Source of the DNA: an uncultured Clostridia bacterium
GTDB lineage: Bacteria; Bacillota; Clostridia; TANB77; CAG-508
Length of the DNA stretch: 35,434 nucleotides
Direction of reading: 5' to 3'
NCBI GenBank assembly: GCA_944390695.1
Contig: CALXQP010000064.1
Span: 1-35,434 of the forward strand
In this document: piece after piece, positions 1 to 7,899 of the stretch
Layout of the letters: each line of letters starts with the position of its first letter
How positions within the stretch are numbered: the stretch's first letter is position 1
The notes under the pieces: generated by a model
What the model saw: the letters and a program-made list of their open reading frames with translations, nothing else
What the model was told of the DNA's origin: nothing
Databases searched by the model: none
Position numbers and translations under genes: made by a program

Positions 1-73
1 ATGTTGCTTCCATATCTAAACAATTTTCATTTTTAAAAGATTTGAAATTTTTAAAACTAAATCTTATTAACAT
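1..73 (-). CDS. AAA-type ATPase, N-terminal fragment (cut by window edge)
   Basis: Only the first 24 codons are inside the window. The start ATG (71-73) follows an ideal ribosome-binding site (AAAGGAGGA on the minus strand, 81-89). The peptide begins MLIRFSFKNFKSFKNE, the typical opening strand of SMC/RecF-like ATP-binding proteins of the AAA_15/AAA_21 type, where an F-x-N-F-x-S-F motif precedes the Walker A loop. Such proteins are often stand-alone or part of OLD/RloA-like defence modules, but the fragment is too short to say which. A TATAAT-like box lies just upstream (about 98-104), so it may have its own promoter after the metallophosphoesterase terminator. Confidence 0.6.
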   Translation of the reverse strand, partial: MLIRFSFKNFKSFKNENCLDMEAT

Positions 74-108
74 TTTTAAATCCTCCTTTACTTTATATAT
101 TATATGCT

Positions 109-160
109 AAAATTAAAAAAATATCAATATTTTTGAGATATTTTCTCAAAATCATTGATA
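109..160 (-). terminator. Intrinsic terminator after the metallophosphoesterase gene
   Basis: A long, mostly AT hairpin pairs ATATCAAT plus TTTTGAGA (121-138) with TCTCAAAA plus ATTGATAT (144-160). On the minus strand it is followed by a U-rich run (109-120). It begins directly after the stop codon at 162. Confidence 0.6.
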
Positions 161-161
161 T

Positions 162-923
162 TTATTTAAAAATACTATTAAATTCTAATGGTACTATATT
201 TTCATATAGTAATGTAAACTGTGAATTAATTTGTCTATAATCATGATAATGTCCAAAATACCATTTCTTAAACTCACATTTTTCTGAAATTTTTTGCAGA
301 TAATCTGTTAAACTATCTTTTTTATAAGATGAATTTAACAATGTTTGTATGCTTGTAGGACAGCAATGAGTAATAATATAGTTAACTTTGTAATTTACTT
401 TTTCTAGATTTTTTATTCCGTTTTCCATTTCTTCTTTAGTTGGTAATTCTAAATCCCACCACGAAAAATCTCTTATTCTGAAATATGATCCTCTTTTTCG
501 ATATTCATATATTTTTTCTTCTTCATCTAGGTTTAATATTCCATCCTGTATATCATGTGATCTAGCACCACCAAATGCAAAAAACTTTTTATTATCTATA
601 TCAAATATTTCTCCACGCATTAAATGAAATACCGAATTTTTTATTTTATGTATTTTCCCACCATTCCATTCTTCAATAGGATAATTATATAATCTTGTAA
701 AATTTTCATGATTTCCATCTACAAATAAGGTTGTAAAGTTTTTATTATTTAACCAATCAAGTACTTCTTTTTCTCGTTGGCTTTCTTCTTCAAATGTCCA
801 TACTCCTCCAAAGTCACCACATATAATTACATAGTCATCTTTGGTCATCTCTTTTTGTATTGGAAATTTATTTTCTTCAAACCTAGAAAAATCTGAATGT
901 GTATCACCTGTAATATATATCAT
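162..923 (-). CDS. Calcineurin-like metallophosphoesterase
   Basis: This 253-residue cytoplasmic protein carries the full metallophosphoesterase metal-site series: GDTH (about residues 6-9), GDFGG (36-40), GNHE (70-73), a histidine in THCC (about 185) and GHYH (about 225). These ligands hold a two-metal centre that hydrolyses phosphoesters; the substrate cannot be read from sequence. No signal peptide or membrane segment is present. The start at 921-923 has an AGGAG site (931-935), which overlaps the stop codon of the decayed small ORF upstream. With the metalloprotease gene at 1145-1870 it appears to form one minus-strand transcription unit ending at the 109-160 terminator. Confidence 0.85.
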   Translation of the reverse strand: MIYITGDTHSDFSRFEENKFPIQKEMTKDDYVIICGDFGGVWTFEEESQREKEVLDWLNNKNFTTLFVDGNHENFTRLYNYPIEEWNGGKIHKIKNSVFHLMRGEIFDIDNKKFFAFGGARSHDIQDGILNLDEEEKIYEYRKRGSYFRIRDFSWWDLELPTKEEMENGIKNLEKVNYKVNYIITHCCPTSIQTLLNSSYKKDSLTDYLQKISEKCEFKKWYFGHYHDYRQINSQFTLLYENIVPLEFNSIFK

Positions 924-933
924 ATTTTTTCTC

Positions 934-1133
934 CTATATAATATAATTTTGCTCTATATCTTGCTTATATTTATTATTATATATTTCTTTATCATAATAG
1001 CCCCTATATTTACAAGAAGGACACCAATATGTTCCATCTTCATCTATTCTTTCTTAAAAATATTGCTATATATGATTTCCTATTTTTTGATTTCTATCTA
1101 TACTAAAATATATATTTTTTTATTTTCACCCAT
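934..1133 (-). pseudogene. Decayed small ORF with a CPxC zinc-ribbon-like segment
   Basis: A clear ribosome-binding site (TAAGGAGG, about 1140-1147) and ATG (1131-1133) open a frame that stops after 11 codons. Shifting by one base restores a plausible peptide (FSIDRNQKIGNH) until another stop. Further on, a segment reading DEDGTYWCPSCKYRGYY and ending at the TAG at 934-936 looks like a small metal-binding or transcript-associated protein. The position between two genes of one operon, with signals intact at both ends, suggests a real small gene that has taken frameshifts and nonsense changes. Alternatively the region is a non-coding spacer that resembles a gene by chance. No family is recognised. 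Confidence 0.35.
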
Positions 1134-1144
1134 AATTTTCCTCC

Positions 1145-1870
1145 TTACACTACCCCAATAAATTCTTCATCTAATATTTTCTTGCGTTCTTTCCAATCAG
1201 GCATAAATATTGTAATAAAATTATAGAAATTCTTACTATGATTTTGATACTTAAAATGAGATAATTCATGTAAGACAACATATTCAACACAACACATTGG
1301 AGTTTTTATTAAACTCAAATTAAATATGACTTTATTACATGCTGGTATGCAGCTTCCCCATCTTGTTTTCATGCATCTTATCTCTATTTCAGAGATTTTT
1401 ATACCATATTTTTTTAATATATCTTGATATTTTATCACTAGCTCTTCTAATACATTCCAGGCATACTGTTTTAACCATTTTTCATAAACCTTTTTAATAT
1501 AACTTTTATTGCCTATATATTTTTCTTTTATATAAATTTCAATATATTCATCATTTATAACAACATTATTATAATTATCTGAAAGAATTTTCATTTTATA
1601 TTGCTTTCCCAATAAATAAACTATTTCTCCATCTTCAAAAGTTATATTTTCTTTTTGCTCTGCAAAAGTATCATAAAAGTCTTGTTGTTTTTTTATCCAA
1701 TTAGCCTTTTTCCTAACAAAGTCTTTTGCTATATCTAATGACATTTTCATTGGTATTGATAAAGTTACTTTTTTATCTATGTTCACTTTTAAATTAATAT
1801 TTTTCACATTTTTTCTTTGAACATAAAAATATATCTTTTCTCCATTAGATTCAATAAAATCCTTTTCCAT
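1145..1870 (-). CDS. YgjP-like (DUF45) metallopeptidase domain protein
   Basis: The 241-residue protein matches the YgjP/DUF45 family of zinc metallopeptidase-fold proteins. Visible hallmarks are RWGSC (170-174), the zinc-binding helix HELSH (201-205) and a downstream histidine (211) in the N-H-S-K context, where the third ligand is expected. The N-terminal half is a mixed beta region with a basic helix. No signal peptide or membrane helix is seen, so a cytoplasmic protein is expected. Its role is not established; family members are often neighbours of restriction or repair genes, which is not the case here. A candidate promoter (TAGACA, 16 bases, TATAAA) is visible upstream on the minus strand near 1910-1945 but is weak. 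It heads the operon that continues into the metallophosphoesterase. Confidence 0.8.
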   Translation of the reverse strand: MEKDFIESNGEKIYFYVQRKNVKNINLKVNIDKKVTLSIPMKMSLDIAKDFVRKKANWIKKQQDFYDTFAEQKENITFEDGEIVYLLGKQYKMKILSDNYNNVVINDEYIEIYIKEKYIGNKSYIKKVYEKWLKQYAWNVLEELVIKYQDILKKYGIKISEIEIRCMKTRWGSCIPACNKVIFNLSLIKTPMCCVEYVVLHELSHFKYQNHSKNFYNFITIFMPDWKERKKILDEEFIGVV

Positions 1871-2059
1871 GTTTTATCCTTCCTAGATAACTAATCTTTC
1901 ATTACTGCTATATTTATAATCTTCTCTATTAGTTTGTCTAATTTTTCAAGATTCAAATTGATAATTTTTATTTGTTTTAAATACCTTATAACATAAATCA
2001 AACTACTTATCAAGCTTTTTGTTATTTAGGTTGGGGATTTTTTTCGTCAATTTTATGTT

Positions 2060-2095
2060 TTGAAATTAAAAATATGTTAAAATATATGTATAAAT
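2060..2095 (+). promoter_or_regulatory. Candidate sigma-A promoter for the GNAT gene
   Basis: TTGAAA (2060-2065) lies 17 bases before TATATG (2083-2088), with an overlapping TATAAAT (2089-2095). The ribosome-binding site starts only a few bases later, so the leader would be very short. Confidence 0.4.
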
Positions 2096-2107
2096 AGGAG
2101 GTTTACT

Positions 2108-2587
2108 ATGATTATTGAATATAATTCACAATATGATGAGCAAATAAAAGATTTATTAGTTGACTTACAAAATTATTTAATAGATATTGACGACTGGCAT
2201 ACACAAGTCATGCTTCCTGAATATAGGGAAAACAATTTCAAAATAGACATATATAAAGTGAAACATCAAGATGGTAAAATTTATTTGTCTATCGAAAATA
2301 ACATGGTTGTTGGAGTAATTATAGGAATAGTAGAAGAAAAAGATGAGATTGATAAACTGACAAATGACTGTGCTAAAACTGGTTCTGTAATCGAATTAAT
2401 TGTTAAAAATAGTATTCGTGGCAATGGTATTGGAAAATCTTTGCTAGAAAAAATAGAAGAATATTTCAAAAGTATCGGTTGTAAAAGAATTAATATTGAA
2501 GTATTTGGTCCAAATCAAAAAGGATTAAACTTTTATAAAAAAAATGACTATATAATTAGAGATATGATTGTTTCTAAAAGAATTTAA
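2108..2587 (+). CDS. GNAT-family N-acetyltransferase
   Basis: A 159-residue single-domain acyl-CoA-dependent acetyltransferase. The acetyl-CoA pyrophosphate loop is visible as RGNGIGKSLL (about residues 98-107), preceded by the beta-4 strand VIELIVKNS and followed by the beta-5/alpha region with IEVFGPNQKGLNFYKKNDY, where the late N-x-x-x-x-F-Y pattern is typical of the fold. The start has a strong AGGAGG site 7 bases upstream. It stands alone between the minus-strand metalloprotease operon and tRNA-fMet. The substrate (protein, amine or small molecule) cannot be deduced. Confidence 0.85.
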   Translation: MIIEYNSQYDEQIKDLLVDLQNYLIDIDDWHTQVMLPEYRENNFKIDIYKVKHQDGKIYLSIENNMVVGVIIGIVEEKDEIDKLTNDCAKTGSVIELIVKNSIRGNGIGKSLLEKIEEYFKSIGCKRINIEVFGPNQKGLNFYKKNDYIIRDMIVSKRI

Positions 2588-2728
2588 TATGAAAGAATGT
2601 AGTTCTACAATAAATTATAAAAAAACCTTGCCATAATATCATAAAAATGAGAAATGGCAAAGTATCTTATTGTTTTGCTCCATTTTAAAAAATTTCATGA
2701 TTTAGTTCTAAAAAATTTCCTTATAGTA

Positions 2729-2757
2729 TTGACATTTTTGGAAATAATGTATATAAT
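2729..2757 (+). promoter_or_regulatory. Sigma-A promoter of initiator tRNA-Met
   Basis: A perfect consensus promoter: TTGACA (2729-2734), 17-base spacer, TATAAT (2752-2757). The tRNA begins 18 bases after the -10 box. Confidence 0.9.
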
Positions 2758-2774
2758 ATATTAGTAGTTTACAT

Positions 2775-2850
2775 CGCGGAGTGGAGCAGTTGGCAGCTCG
2801 TTGGGCTCATAACCCAAAGGTCGTAAGTTCGAGTCTTACCTCCGCAACCA
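2775..2850 (+). tRNA. Initiator tRNA-Met (CAT anticodon)
   Basis: The 76-base gene folds as a full cloverleaf. Acceptor arm CGCGGAG/CTCCGCA leaves the first C opposite A72, the unpaired end that marks a bacterial initiator tRNA. The anticodon stem ends in three G-C pairs (GGG/CCC) around the loop CTCATAA, a second initiator mark. The TTCGAGT T-loop is present and CCA is encoded (2848-2850). Confidence 0.95.
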
Positions 2851-2856
2851 ATTATA

Positions 2857-2881
2857 CCAGCATTTTGCTGGTTTTTATTTT
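2857..2881 (+). terminator. Intrinsic terminator of tRNA-fMet
   Basis: Hairpin CCAGCA/TGCTGG with a 3-base loop (2857-2871) followed by TTTTTATTTT. Confidence 0.85.
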
Positions 2882-3013
2882 GCCAAAAATAAGGTTTTAT
2901 GCAGGCTGTATCAGCTCCTGCAATATGTAAATAACTTTGAGAGATTTTTTGTACTTGAAAAAAATTGAGTTTTTTTATTTAAGTCTTTTATCAAATTTTT
3001 ATATAAATATGGT

Positions 3014-3048
3014 AATAAAAGACTGATAATTTCAATTAACTATCAGTC
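3014..3048 (-). terminator. Intrinsic terminator downstream of the ABC exporter remnant
   Basis: On the minus strand, GACTGATA (3048 to 3041) pairs with TATCAGTC (3028 to 3021) across a 12-base loop and is followed by TTTTATT. Confidence 0.75.
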
Positions 3049-3091
3049 CTATTATTGTAATTCTCGTTATAATTAAATATTTATATTCCCT

Positions 3092-4417
3092 TTAAGCAAA
3101 TTGACTATTATATAATTCTGCATAAGCACCATTTTTCTCTAGCAATTCTTTATGATTTCCTTGTTCAATTATCGTTCCATCTTTCATAACCAAAATTATA
3201 TCTGCATCAACAATAGTAGATAATCTATGTGCAATTATGAAACTTGTTCTATTTTGCATAAGAGTTTCCATTGCTTTTCCTATTTCTATTTCTTTTCTTG
3301 TTGCATCTGGTTTTCCATAAGCAATATTTTCTGCAACAGTTCCCTCAAAAAGCCATGTATCTTGCAGTACCATACCAAAATTACTTCTTAAATTTGCTCT
3401 TGTTAGATTTTTAGTATCTTTACCATCTAATAATATTTTTCCACCATTAACATCATAGAATCTCATAAGTAAATTAATTAATGTTGTTTTTCCTGCTCCT
3501 GTATTACCTACAATAGCAACTTTCTGTCCTTTCTTTACTTTAAAATTAATATTTTCCATTAACATCTTATTTTTTGAATAGCCAAATTTTACATTTACAA
3601 ATTCCACATTACCTTCTGCATTACTTACTTCTTCAAGATTTTGAGGGTCTTTTGATATTTCTTCTTCATCTAACATTTCATAAATTCTTTCTACTGATGC
3701 TAAAGCTGATTGTAGTGAATTTATCATGTATGATGCTTCTGTTAGTGGCTCTGCTGCTTGATTTAAGTAAACAAAAAATGCTTGAAATCCACCAACTGTT
3801 AACCTTCCATCTATTAATGCTTTTCCTGCAAGTATAGCAATTACAACTTGACTTAATCTATTTATAAATCTTATTGCTGGATTTATTGCATAAGTTATAA
3901 AATCTGTATTTCTTGTGGCTTTTGCTACTTCATCAGTAATTTGTTTCATTCTTTCTATACTCTCATCTTCTTTATTAAATGATTGTATTATAATTCTTCC
4001 ACTATAAGCTTCTTCTACCTGTGCTGTAAGTTTCTCTATTTTTTCCTGTCTATTTAAAGCATATTTTATAGTCTTATTTGTAAATATTTTTGTAAGTGTC
4101 ATTGAAATAGCCATAAATACAATAAATATCAAAGTAAAGCCTACATTATAGTACATCATCATTATAATAGAACCTACTATTGTACCAATAGCAGTAAATA
4201 AGTTTAATAACCCTGTTTGTATAGTTTCTGACATTTTATCTAAATCATTTGTTGCTTTACTTAATATCTCTCCTGGCTTATGTCCATCAAAATAGGATAA
4301 TGACAATCCATTTAATTTATTACTAATTTGCTTACGAAGTTTTAAGCTTAATCTCTCCGAAAAACTTGTCATCATAAATTTTTGTAATGTATAGAAAAAG
4401 ACTGTAAGGAGAAAATC
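3092..4417 (-). pseudogene. ABC exporter (fused permease-ATPase), truncated and internally deleted
   Basis: The remaining frame encodes the second part of a multidrug or lipid-type ABC exporter: membrane segments and coupling loops (from about TLQKFMM onward), then the nucleotide-binding domain with Walker A GNTGAGKTT, the Q-loop (MVLQDTW), the H-loop (IIAHRLS) and a normal C-terminus. Two lesions are visible. First, the open frame begins at 4417, just after an in-frame TGA (4418-4420), so the first one or two membrane helices (roughly 110 residues) are missing; exporters of this type are usually about 580-620 residues and this frame gives about 427-441. Second, near 3285 the sequence jumps from DATRKEIE to GKAMETLM. 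That skips the region that normally holds the SxGQ/LSGGQ signature, the Walker B aspartate-glutamate and the D-loop (about 65-75 residues by family comparison), so ATP hydrolysis should be lost. A partner half-transporter gene, usual for this type, is absent. Confidence 0.8.
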
Positions 4418-4440
4418 TCAAAGGGCTAGCGATTGTAGCT

Positions 4441-4477
4441 TATTATATAATAAAAAAGATTAGTTCTTCTAATCTTT
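4441..4477 (-). terminator. Orphan intrinsic terminator, minus strand
   Basis: AAAGATTAG/CTAATCTTT stem with a 5-base loop (4455-4477), followed on the minus strand by TTTTTTATT. No minus-strand gene lies upstream of it now. It fits a terminator left behind by a lost neighbour of the broken ABC gene. Confidence 0.55.
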
Positions 4478-4661
4478 CTAAGCAATAAATACTATTTGTT
4501 ACAAACTATTAATTAAAGTATGCAAAAAGCATATCTAAAAATTATCACAAAAAAAATTCAAAAAATTATTTAATTCTGATAAAATATTTATGTTTTAAAT
4601 ATATTTATATAAATATTGCAATCCAAAACAGGTGCACAGATGTTCTGTTAAATATAGCAAA

Positions 4662-4670
4662 TCTCGACAA
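4662..4670 (-). promoter_or_regulatory. 0A-box-like site upstream of the Spo0A-C regulator
   Basis: The minus strand reads TTGTCGAGA here, matching six of the seven core bases of the Spo0A box TGTCGAA. On the plus strand the same bases include TCGACA, a possible -35 element with TTATAA about 18 bases on. The 4418-4718 intergenic region also holds the orphan terminator and a 13-base palindrome, ACAGA-TGT-TCTGT (4636-4648); no gene is seen in it. Confidence 0.35.
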
Positions 4671-4718
4671 TTTGTGATATTATTTTATTATAAAAAATAT
4701 AGTAATAAGGAGGAAAAA

Positions 4719-5507
4719 ATGGAATCTAAGCCTATGAAAATCCTAATCATAGAGGATGATATTGATGATTGTAACAAATTTGTAAAATGTATTAAAAATA
4801 GAAAAGATATAGAATTAGTAGCAGTAACAGATTCAGATATAAAAGGTCTAAAATATGTAAAAGCAAAATCTCCTGAAGGCATAATCCTAGACTTAGAATT
4901 AAATAATAGTACAACTGGCAATACTGATGCTTTAGAATTTATATCAAAATTAAAAGATCTAAAACTTGAAAAACAGCCAATAGTTATAGTAACAACACAT
5001 GTTAATTCAAAAAGAACATATGAAATACTTCATAGAAAAGGTGTTGATTTAATCTTATATAAAGACCATCCAAAATATTCATGTGAACATGTTTTGAATC
5101 AATTCATCACTTTAAGAGAATCTTCTATCTCAGAATATTCAGATTTTATAGAAGAATCTTTAGAAAAAGATGAGAAGAAAATGTCTAATTTAATATATAA
5201 TGAATTAGATCTTATAAGTATAAATGCCAAATTAAAAGGTAGAAAATATATACATGATGCAATTTGTTACTTAATTGAAAATGAAAATTCTGATGTAAAT
5301 GTTATGAGGTATTTAACAAAGAAATACAAAAAGTCAGAATCAACAATCACAAATGGTATAAAAAATGCAATTATACATGCTTGGAGAGTTACATCAATAG
5401 AAGATTTAACCATACATTATACTACAAGAGTAAATTATGAAACAGGCATTCCAACAGTTATGGAATTTTTATATTACTACAAAGATAAAGTTAAGAAATT
5501 ACTTTAA
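4719..5507 (+). CDS. Response regulator with receiver and Spo0A-type DNA-binding domain
   Basis: The best start is the ATG at 4719, six bases after AAGGAGG, giving 262 residues; the open frame extends upstream without a usable start. Residues 1-125 form a receiver domain: acidic pair D13/D14, phospho-acceptor D58 (LDLE), T92/T93 in VTTH and K115 in LYKD. Residues about 160-262 resemble the Spo0A C-terminal domain, with the G-R-K-Y-I-H-D-A helix, the recognition segment around KKSESTITNGIKNAIIHAW, and the terminal G-x-P-T-x-x-E-F pattern. It probably binds DNA in response to phosphorylation, in a sporulation-like or developmental circuit. It is unlikely to be Spo0A itself: the receiver is divergent, with an insert around N62-D70. 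No kinase gene is adjacent. It stands alone and converges with comEA. Confidence 0.8.
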   Translation: MESKPMKILIIEDDIDDCNKFVKCIKNRKDIELVAVTDSDIKGLKYVKAKSPEGIILDLELNNSTTGNTDALEFISKLKDLKLEKQPIVIVTTHVNSKRTYEILHRKGVDLILYKDHPKYSCEHVLNQFITLRESSISEYSDFIEESLEKDEKKMSNLIYNELDLISINAKLKGRKYIHDAICYLIENENSDVNVMRYLTKKYKKSESTITNGIKNAIIHAWRVTSIEDLTIHYTTRVNYETGIPTVMEFLYYYKDKVKKLL

Positions 5508-5519
5508 TATTAATTTGGC

Positions 5520-5546
5520 CAAAAAGGTTATATAATTGCCTTTTTG
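5520..5546. terminator. Bidirectional terminator between the regulator and comEA
   Basis: CAAAAAGG (5520-5527) pairs with CCTTTTTG (5539-5546). The A/T half of each arm supplies the U-run in either direction. It sits between two convergent genes. Confidence 0.65.
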
Positions 5547-5558
5547 AGCCTATTTTGT

Positions 5559-6362
5559 TTATATACCTATATAAGCTTTTATTTCTTCAAATCTTTTTTC
5601 ACCAATTCCGCTCACATTTTTTATATCTTCAATATTTAAAAATTTGCCATTCTCTTCCCTATAATTAATAATTTTTAATGCAAGAGATGGTCCAATACCT
5701 GGTAAAGTTTCAAGTTCTGTTTGTGTTGCTGTATTAATATTTACTATACTATATCTATTATAATTAGTATTTTTAGAACTATCATTTGAATGTTCTTCTT
5801 TAGAAGAATTATTTTCAGTTAAATTCGAATTACTTTCAACTTCTCCATCTCCTGAACCAGAAATTATATATTCAAATTTTTCATTTTTGTTTAAATCTCC
5901 ATTATTAGGAATATTTACTTTAACCCCATCTTCTAAAATATAGGCTAAATTAATTTTATTAATATTCGCATTTTGTGTTATACCCCCTGCTGCATTTATT
6001 GCATCTGCTATTCTACTTCCTTTTTTCAAAAAAACAACACCAGGATTATTAACTTCACCTGTAACATATACACAAATTTCCGCTTCTTCTGAATTTATAC
6101 TTTCCCCTTCCTCCAAATTTTCTTCAGTTTCAGCAACTTCCATACTCTCTTCTTGATCATCTATTTCTTCATCATTTAATTTTGTTTCTTCTGTAGTTTC
6201 ATTTTCTTCAATATTATCTTCTTCTAAAAAACTTTCACTACTTATATCAGTATTTTGATAAAAAACATAATTATCAAGAATTTTTTGTACTATAAGATAA
6301 ATAATACTTAGAATAATAACAATAATTATAATAATAAATTTCTTTTCTTTTAATTTTTTCAA
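5559..6362 (-). CDS. comEA: ComEA-like DNA-binding protein (SLBB plus helix-hairpin-helix)
   Basis: With the preferred TTG start at 6360-6362 the protein has 267 residues. It has a short basic N-terminus, one membrane helix (about 8-27), an acidic linker (about 45-95), an SLBB domain (about 96-152, with VYVTGEVNNPG) and a C-terminal pair of helix-hairpin-helix motifs (about 205-267, LPGIGP and VSGIGE). This is the standard ComEA layout: a membrane-tethered extracellular protein that binds double-stranded DNA during uptake. Other competence genes (comEC, comGA) are not in the window, so a role in natural transformation is inferred from family only. The longer frame starts with an ATG at 6407 that has no ribosome-binding site. 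Confidence 0.85.
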   Translation of the reverse strand: MKKLKEKKFIIIIIVIILSIIYLIVQKILDNYVFYQNTDISSESFLEEDNIEENETTEETKLNDEEIDDQEESMEVAETEENLEEGESINSEEAEICVYVTGEVNNPGVVFLKKGSRIADAINAAGGITQNANINKINLAYILEDGVKVNIPNNGDLNKNEKFEYIISGSGDGEVESNSNLTENNSSKEEHSNDSSKNTNYNRYSIVNINTATQTELETLPGIGPSLALKIINYREENGKFLNIEDIKNVSGIGEKRFEEIKAYIGI

Positions 6363-6368
6363 AAAAAT

Positions 6369-6377
6369 CCCTCCTTT
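6369..6377 (-). promoter_or_regulatory. Ribosome-binding site that sets the TTG start of comEA
   Basis: AAAGGAGGG lies six bases before the TTG at 6362. Immediately upstream is a perfect palindrome, TTTACTTAAAGTAAA (6376-6390), which could be an operator or chance. Confidence 0.6.
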
Positions 6378-6467
6378 ACTTAAAGTAAATAGATTATCTA
6401 TCTCCATTTATTTATATTTATAAATTTAATAACATTTTTTAATTTTAAGAAATATTAGCAAAATTCC

Positions 6468-6496
6468 TTGAAAAAAAACTGTAAATACTATATTAT
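6468..6496 (+). promoter_or_regulatory. Candidate promoter of the D,D-carboxypeptidase gene
   Basis: TTGAAA (6468-6473), 17-base spacer, TATTAT (6491-6496). Confidence 0.45.
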
Positions 6497-6539
6497 AATT
6501 ACTATAATAGTAAATGATAAAATGAGGAGATTTAAACTA

Positions 6540-7847
6540 ATGAAAATCAAAAAACAATTAATAATAATTTCAATAATGATCTTTATAATAAATATATTTA
6601 TATATTCAAAACCATCTTATGCAGCAAAAGAAAATGCAGATTTTCCAATATACTCAGAAGGTGCAGTTCTAATGGAATCATCTACTGGAAAAGTATTATA
6701 TGGAAAAAATGAAAATGGAAAATTATATCCAGCAAGTACTACAAAAGTATTAACAGCAATAATCGTTTTGGAAAATTTACAATTAACAGATAAACTTACA
6801 GCTAGTAAAGAAGCAGTAATGGCAATACCAGCAGGCTACTCAAATGCAGCAATTCAACCAGAAGAAGTATTAACTTGTCAAGAATTATTAGACCTATTTT
6901 TAATTCACTCTGCAAATGAGGCTGGATTCATATTTGCAGAACATATATCAGGTAGTGTAGAAAAATTTGCAGAATTAATGAATCAAAAAGCTGCACAAAT
7001 AGGTTGCAAAAATACACATTTCACAAATCCTAGTGGAATACATGATCCAGAACATTATACAACAGCATATGATTTAGCACTTATTACTAGATATTGTATG
7101 AAAAACGAAACTTTCAGAAATATTGTTTCTAGAACTTCTTGTACTGTTGAACCAACAGAAAAATTTGAAAAAAGATATTTTAGAAATACAAATGATTTAT
7201 TAATAGAATCAAGCCAATATTACTATAAATATGCAATTGGAGTAAAAACAGGATTTACTACTCCAGCAAAAAATTGTTTAATAGCTGCAAGCAAAAAAGA
7301 TGAAATGGAATTGATTGTTGTAGCTCTTGGAGCAGAAGCAACAGAAGATGGCCGTAGTGGCAGATATGTAGATAGTATAAATTTATTTGAATATGGATTT
7401 TCTAATTATAAAATACAACAAATTGCTGAAAAAGATACTGTGATCCATGAAATGACTGTTGAAAATGGTACAAAAGATACGAAAAATTTGCAATTAGTTT
7501 TAAAAAATAGTTTGACAGGGTTAACACCTGCTGATTTAAATTTAAATAATTTGAAATATACAGTAGACTTAAAAGAAAATATATCAGCTCCAATTGCAGA
7601 AAATGATGTTCTAGGAAAAATAACTTATGAAATAGATGATAATACATATTCAGTAGATTTAGTTGCTAGCCATAGTGTAGAAGAATCTAATTTACTATTA
7701 TTAATAGGACAAGCTTTACTTGCATTATTTGTTTTATTTATATTAACAAAATTGATATTTTCAAAGAAAAAATTAAAAAAGAATAATAAAAATAAAAAAT
7801 CTAAAAAACATAATAAAAAAGTTGATTCAATATATAAATTTAATTAA
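6540..7847 (+). CDS. dacF: D-alanyl-D-alanine carboxypeptidase (penicillin-binding protein, S11 family)
   Basis: The ATG at 6540 has GAGGAG ten bases upstream and opens directly into a signal peptide, giving 435 residues. The signal peptide ends near SYA/AKEN (residue 28). All three active-site motifs are present: S66-T-T-K69, S124-A-N126 and K236-T-G238. A PBP5-type C-terminal beta domain follows, then a membrane helix near residue 390 and a strongly basic tail of lysines and asparagines. The enzyme removes the terminal D-Ala from peptidoglycan pentapeptides outside the cell and so limits cross-linking. The symbol follows the DacF-type sporulation/vegetative carboxypeptidases of Firmicutes; the exact paralogue is uncertain. 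It is monocistronic, with its own promoter and a strong terminator. Confidence 0.9.
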   Translation: MKIKKQLIIISIMIFIINIFIYSKPSYAAKENADFPIYSEGAVLMESSTGKVLYGKNENGKLYPASTTKVLTAIIVLENLQLTDKLTASKEAVMAIPAGYSNAAIQPEEVLTCQELLDLFLIHSANEAGFIFAEHISGSVEKFAELMNQKAAQIGCKNTHFTNPSGIHDPEHYTTAYDLALITRYCMKNETFRNIVSRTSCTVEPTEKFEKRYFRNTNDLLIESSQYYYKYAIGVKTGFTTPAKNCLIAASKKDEMELIVVALGAEATEDGRSGRYVDSINLFEYGFSNYKIQQIAEKDTVIHEMTVENGTKDTKNLQLVLKNSLTGLTPADLNLNNLKYTVDLKENISAPIAENDVLGKITYEIDDNTYSVDLVASHSVEESNLLLLIGQALLALFVLFILTKLIFSKKKLKKNNKNKKSKKHNKKVDSIYKFN

Positions 7848-7855
7848 TTTTATTA

Positions 7856-7899
7856 CCACAGAGAAATAGAAAATTTATTTCTCTGTGGATATTTTTATT
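7856..7899. terminator. Strong terminator between dacF and the LCP gene
   Basis: A 13-base-pair stem, CCACAGAGAAATA/TATTTCTCTGTGG (7856-7888), is followed by ATATTTTTATTT on the plus strand. The U-run overlaps the last codons of the convergent LCP gene. On the minus strand the same hairpin follows the LCP stop codon, so it may serve both. Confidence 0.85.

Noticed and set aside
1..73. Defence-system ATPase
   Set aside because: The first 24 residues fit many SMC-like ATPases; without the rest, a defence label is not supportable.
841..1161. 106-residue plus-strand frame
   Set aside because: Lies antisense to the metallophosphoesterase start and the decayed ORF, hydrophobic by base composition only, no ribosome-binding site.
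2628..2660. Terminator for the GNAT gene
   Set aside because: TTGCCAT/ATGGCAA can pair but the loop is long (about 19 bases) and no U-run follows.
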